Program-made: the position numbers and the translations under genes | The notes under the pieces: model-generated | Told to the model about the DNA's origin: nothing | What the model saw: the letters and a program-made list of their open reading frames with translations, nothing else | The model's database searches: none | DNA from: Sambucus nigra | Lineage: Eukaryota; Streptophyta; Magnoliopsida; Dipsacales; Adoxaceae | Direction: 5' to 3' | Length of the DNA: 64,000 nucleotides | Assembly: GCA_949130495.1 (NCBI GenBank) | Contig: OX422214.1 | Coordinates: 254,328,187 to 254,392,186 of the forward strand | In this document: positions 60,568 to 64,000 of the stretch, piece by piece | Numbering within the stretch: the first letter of the stretch is position 1 | How the letters are laid out: each line of letters opens with the position of its first letter

Positions 60568-61436
60568 ATGGTAATGATTTTGAAAATATATAAATGAATA
60601 TTTTCAAAATGGAAAGAGAAATGTTTTTCATAATTAATAAAATATGGATTACACACCTCTCTAAATCGCTATCATATGGGAAGTTGCGTTCGTATGGTGA
60701 AGCCCCCTGGCTAATGATGCAGGGTGGATATAGTCCTAGGCCATGGGAGCGCTTATGGTTGTATATTTTCTGCGGGGGTAGGGAGATTCCGGGTGTGGTC
60801 TTGGCTACCACGCAGGCTCATGGCCGCTTCCCGACGTGTTTCGATATAGGATCCCAGGTTGTCTTGGAGGCCCTGGAAGATGATAGCCATTTAGGGGCGC
60901 GCACAGTGGAGAAATCCGGACGGGCGGTCTTAGAACGCGTTTATTAAAGCAGTTCATAATAATGGATTTGCTTTAATTACATTTCCTGGATATAGGAAGG
61001 GAAATGGGTTATATTTATATTGGCTTCGGTAACACTTCCCGGATGGAAGAAGGGATGTGGAAGCATATGTTATGATCAAAGCATTTTTATGATAATGAAA
61101 ATGTCTTTGAATACATTTCCTGAGTATAAAAAGGGAAATGGGATATTTGATAAGGAAAAGCATTTTATGATAATAAAACTGGCTTTTGAAAAGGTATATG
61201 ATTTATTAAAGCAATTCATGACAATGAATTGGTTTTTAAATACATTTCCTGGATATGAGAAGGGAAATGGAAGTTTTTGAAATGAAAAGGATAAGTATTT
61301 ATAAATATTTTATATATCAAGAAATCCTCAGTCCGGGAGATATTTATATTATCCGGAAGTATATTGTAGATGTATGTATATGTATAAACTGGGTGCCGAG
61401 GGTCTAATGAATCCCGACGATCGACCGTGCCGCATA

Positions 61437-61496
61437 GTAGTGTATCGGGGGGGTTCCTTGTTTGGATTTCTCTTTGCGAGACACCCCACGCACGAA
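61437..61496 (+). repeat. Hairpin module copy 15 (F 3' LTR)
   Basis: The inner stem is weakened (TCTC opposite GCGA); otherwise as in copy 11's position. Confidence 0.85.
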
Positions 61497-61629
61497 TATG
61501 GCACAGTGTTGAGACTGGGGAGAAGTCTAATCCTTAGTGCTCTTATATTATTAAATGTTATGGTATATATATTATATATCTTTCTGTACTAAGGGACTGA
61601 CGGATCTCAAAGATCGACCTTGCTGCATA

Positions 61630-61689
61630 GTAGTGTATCGGGGGGGTTCCTTGTTTGGATTTCGCTTCGCGAGACACCCCACGCACGAA
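61630..61689 (+). repeat. Hairpin module copy 16 (F 3' LTR)
   Basis: Matches copy 12. Confidence 0.88.
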
Positions 61690-62447
61690 CATGGCATAGC
61701 GTCAAGATTAAAGTGAAGTTTAGCCCTTAGTACATCTGTTTGACTATCTAGGGTAGATAGTGGTTGGGTGATAGACTACTTTAGCAGGGTAGCTTGACTA
61801 GAATGTTCTAGATAGATGCGCTAGGAGTGCCCTATTAGCGGAGAGGTGAGGGGTATTTCATGGGAGTGCGATACCAAACTTAAGTATGAGATAAAACTAT
61901 TTTCCTAAAAATAAGGCATTTATGCACTTGCAAAATATTTTCAACATTCGGGGCTCTGACCCGTTTGTCTACTTTTCCTTTCTTGTTATATTACATATAT
62001 ACATAGGTGTCCAGACACAGGGACGCCTGGATGGAAATTCTTTCGAGTCAGACGTCTGCTGCGGCAGCTGTGGATGCTTGCAGGTTATCGGTAGACGTTT
62101 CCTTACTTGTACTCTAGATAGGGGATATTGTATAAACATTCGAGCCAATGGCATCAATTACATTTATTTATTCTTTCAGTACAGCATTCGATATGGTTGT
62201 ATATTTGGACCGAGTGTTCGGTTATTTTAGTTCCTTTATTTTTCATTTCAGTTCATTATGCATTTAATTGTGGATGTTGTAATTTATTAGTTAAAAAGAG
62301 TAGTTTAGTAAAAGTTTTTAACGGCCACCTAATAGGATATTAGTAATTAAATGGATTTTCGACAGTGATGCTAAGGATGATCCATATGTGACTCCTGTTT
62401 TAATTTAATATTGGAGTGATCGCCCGGTATCTTATTAGGCGGGTTGT

Positions 62448-62451
<4 letters not shown>

Positions 62452-62523
<72 letters not shown>

Positions 62524-62538
62524 CGCGCGCGCGCGTGC
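62452..62538. repeat. Compound microsatellite (TA)n(TG)n(CG)n
   Basis: About 16 TA, 18 TG and several CG units in series. With the AT run at 52862-52889 it was one microsatellite before element F inserted. Confidence 0.95.
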
Positions 62539-64000
62539 ACGCACTCAAAGGTGTTAACATTAAATTATAACTAGTGTGTATTTACGTTGACTATGTAACG
62601 GTGTGAATATAATTGAGAGAGAATATGTTATAGCTTATGTGATAGCTACTTGGCAAGTAAAATAAAGTAAAATAAATTTGTAGATCTTTTCAATACGGAG
62701 AAGAGGTGAATAGTGACTAGCGTCACTTTCGAAACGTTTCGACTAGAAACAGAGCCGATTCGGCTCTTGGTCAAAACATAAAAGTTATAGATCTTTTCGA
62801 TACGGTCGCGTGGGCGCTGACTGCGTATTTTTCTGATTTTTTTATTTGATATGATTTTTCTAAGAAAGGAGTTCCGAGGTTGAAATCATTAACTCGAAAA
62901 TCAAACTGGAAATTGGAAAAATAAAGGCTAAAATTGTTTGGAGGTAAATATTTGGGGCTCCTAAAAATAGTGTGGGGACTTCTAAATATATTTTTTTTAG
63001 TAAGGCGTGTACCTTGGGTTAGTTTAAAGTAAAATCCAAGACTTAGCCAAGTAGGGGTGTTCGTTAGGAATAATACTTAAAGAGGTATTTAGGTTGGTAA
63101 TTTTATACAAGTAATTGTGCGCGTAGAAAAGGTAGTTATATACCGACCTTGGTTAAGTAAAATCCTACGAGGTGACTAGGATGAAATTTAGAATACGTAC
63201 TACAATTGAGAAATTTCCATAAGCTTCTGTGGACGACGATTATTATAAGTGAGGAGATACCTAAGGAATTAAGAGAAGTAGTGCGTATGCTATTTAATTA
63301 TTAAGAATTGGTACATTCGGGAATTAATTGTACAAATCTTTATGAAGTGATTAAGGAGTGATTTGAATATTAAATAAGAGAGTACGCATTGGGGTAGCAT
63401 TTTAAGTGTAAGAATGTTTATATTATTAAGAAAGGGAACACTTGAGGTTATTGGCTATTGCTAAAGAGTTTGGAAATTATAGCCATAATATATTGGGAAG
63501 TGATTTAGATTGTATAGAAGATATCATTAAATTATATATAATATAAGATGAATAAATATAACGATGTTATTGGTAGTTTCATCATGAGATAAGAAAAACT
63601 TGGAAATAATATATTGAGGATTGGTTATATTCGATAAATGCGTAGGATATTCGGGATATAAATATTCTACGTATGGAATTTATTATATGCGCTACGCGTA
63701 TGCCCTGATATTAATACGTATATGGTTTAAATAAATACCTATGGGGAATTATATATAGGAAAGATAAATACCTATCGTTATCATATGGTTGTGTAAATAC
63801 CTCATTGATGTTATATTTATATAGGTGTAATGTGTGCCTTTATTATTTTTTATTATGTGTATGACATACCTATCATACTTTCTATCACGGGAGGACGGCT
63901 TTCGAAAGAGGACAATCTTATCTTATGTTGCCTTCGGGGGGATTTAGATTTGGTACCTTAAGAACATAGGACTGTGAAGGGCTTATTTGTGAGTCGATAA
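62539..64000 (+). mobile_element. LTR G, 3' part, runs off the window
   Basis: This continues the LTR begun at 51337. From about 62576 it aligns with 15046-16464. It includes GAGCCGA-T-TCGGCTC (about 62752), the TTTTCGATACG module and CTATCACGGGAGG (about 63882). The LTR end is beyond the window, so the element type is unknown. Confidence 0.82.

Larger units (their letters stand above)
58763..62451 (+). mobile_element. Element F: 3' LTR (3689 bp)
   Basis: Partner of 52890-56562, about 1% diverged by eye, with a longer internal TA run (about 60530-60562). TATA box 59195-59203, donor-like site 59345. The right flank begins TATAT, matching the left target copy. Confidence 0.95.

Overview
The window is plant nuclear DNA, most likely from a flowering plant; I cannot name the species. 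It is mostly nested LTR retrotransposons, with AT-rich low-copy islands and one broken host gene. Two lines of evidence support this. The coding capacity is Ty3/gypsy gag-pol of the chromodomain-bearing Tekay/Del type, with an initiator-Met tRNA primer-binding site. The only host gene is a plant-type nucleotide-diphospho-sugar transferase (PF03407, At4g15970-like) with an intron. No RNA genes, CRISPR arrays or bacterial features were seen.

Layout. 1-8774: Tekay-like element 1 (+), with a window-truncated 5' LTR, a gag-pol carrying three stop codons, and a complete 2.9 kb 3' LTR. It sits inside the LTR of element 2 (-, 8775-15017), which has large LTRs, a 1.7 kb non-coding interior and a truncated 5' LTR. 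15018-16618: a fragment of LTR family G. 16619-19559: LTR B (-), with no target-site duplication. 20702-23897: solo LTR C (-) with TSD TTCGA. 23933-24313: two abutting Mutator-type MITEs. 26935-39617: the host pseudogene, whose intron holds complete element D (-, 28175-38376, TSD CCATC). 41211-50643: element E (+), gag-pol-less, with 3.6 kb LTRs. 51337-64000: LTR G, split by element F (+, 52890-62451), a close relative of E that inserted in a TA microsatellite.

How the parts relate. Elements 1 and D carry the protein-coding information, although both copies are broken. Elements 2, E and F keep only LTRs, PBS, polypurine tract and a short non-coding interior. They resemble LARD-type non-autonomous elements that would need proteins from an autonomous relative. 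LTR pairs of 1, E and F differ by roughly 1% by eye, and D by a little under 2%, so most insertions are young.

The most interesting signal is in the long LTR region downstream of the TATA boxes, which would be a transcribed 5' leader. (i) The LTR families carry clusters of GC-rich palindromes sharing a TCGA core but with different symmetric arms (GTTCGAAC, GGTCGACC, AATCGATT, GATCGATC; a degenerate form in G), at roughly similar LTR positions. Close relatives E and F differ by a swapped palindrome cassette. (ii) A ~60 bp hairpin module occurs 16 times in elements 2, C, E and F, in LTRs and interiors, with compensatory changes in its stems. (iii) Further arrays of small hairpins show compensatory base changes between families. 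(iv) An AG|GCAAGT donor-like site sits downstream of the TATA region, and TTTCAG or TCTCAG abuts the gag start, suggesting a spliced leader. These readings come from direct inspection; the functions proposed (family-specific RNA dimerisation or packaging, alternative splicing) are hypotheses.
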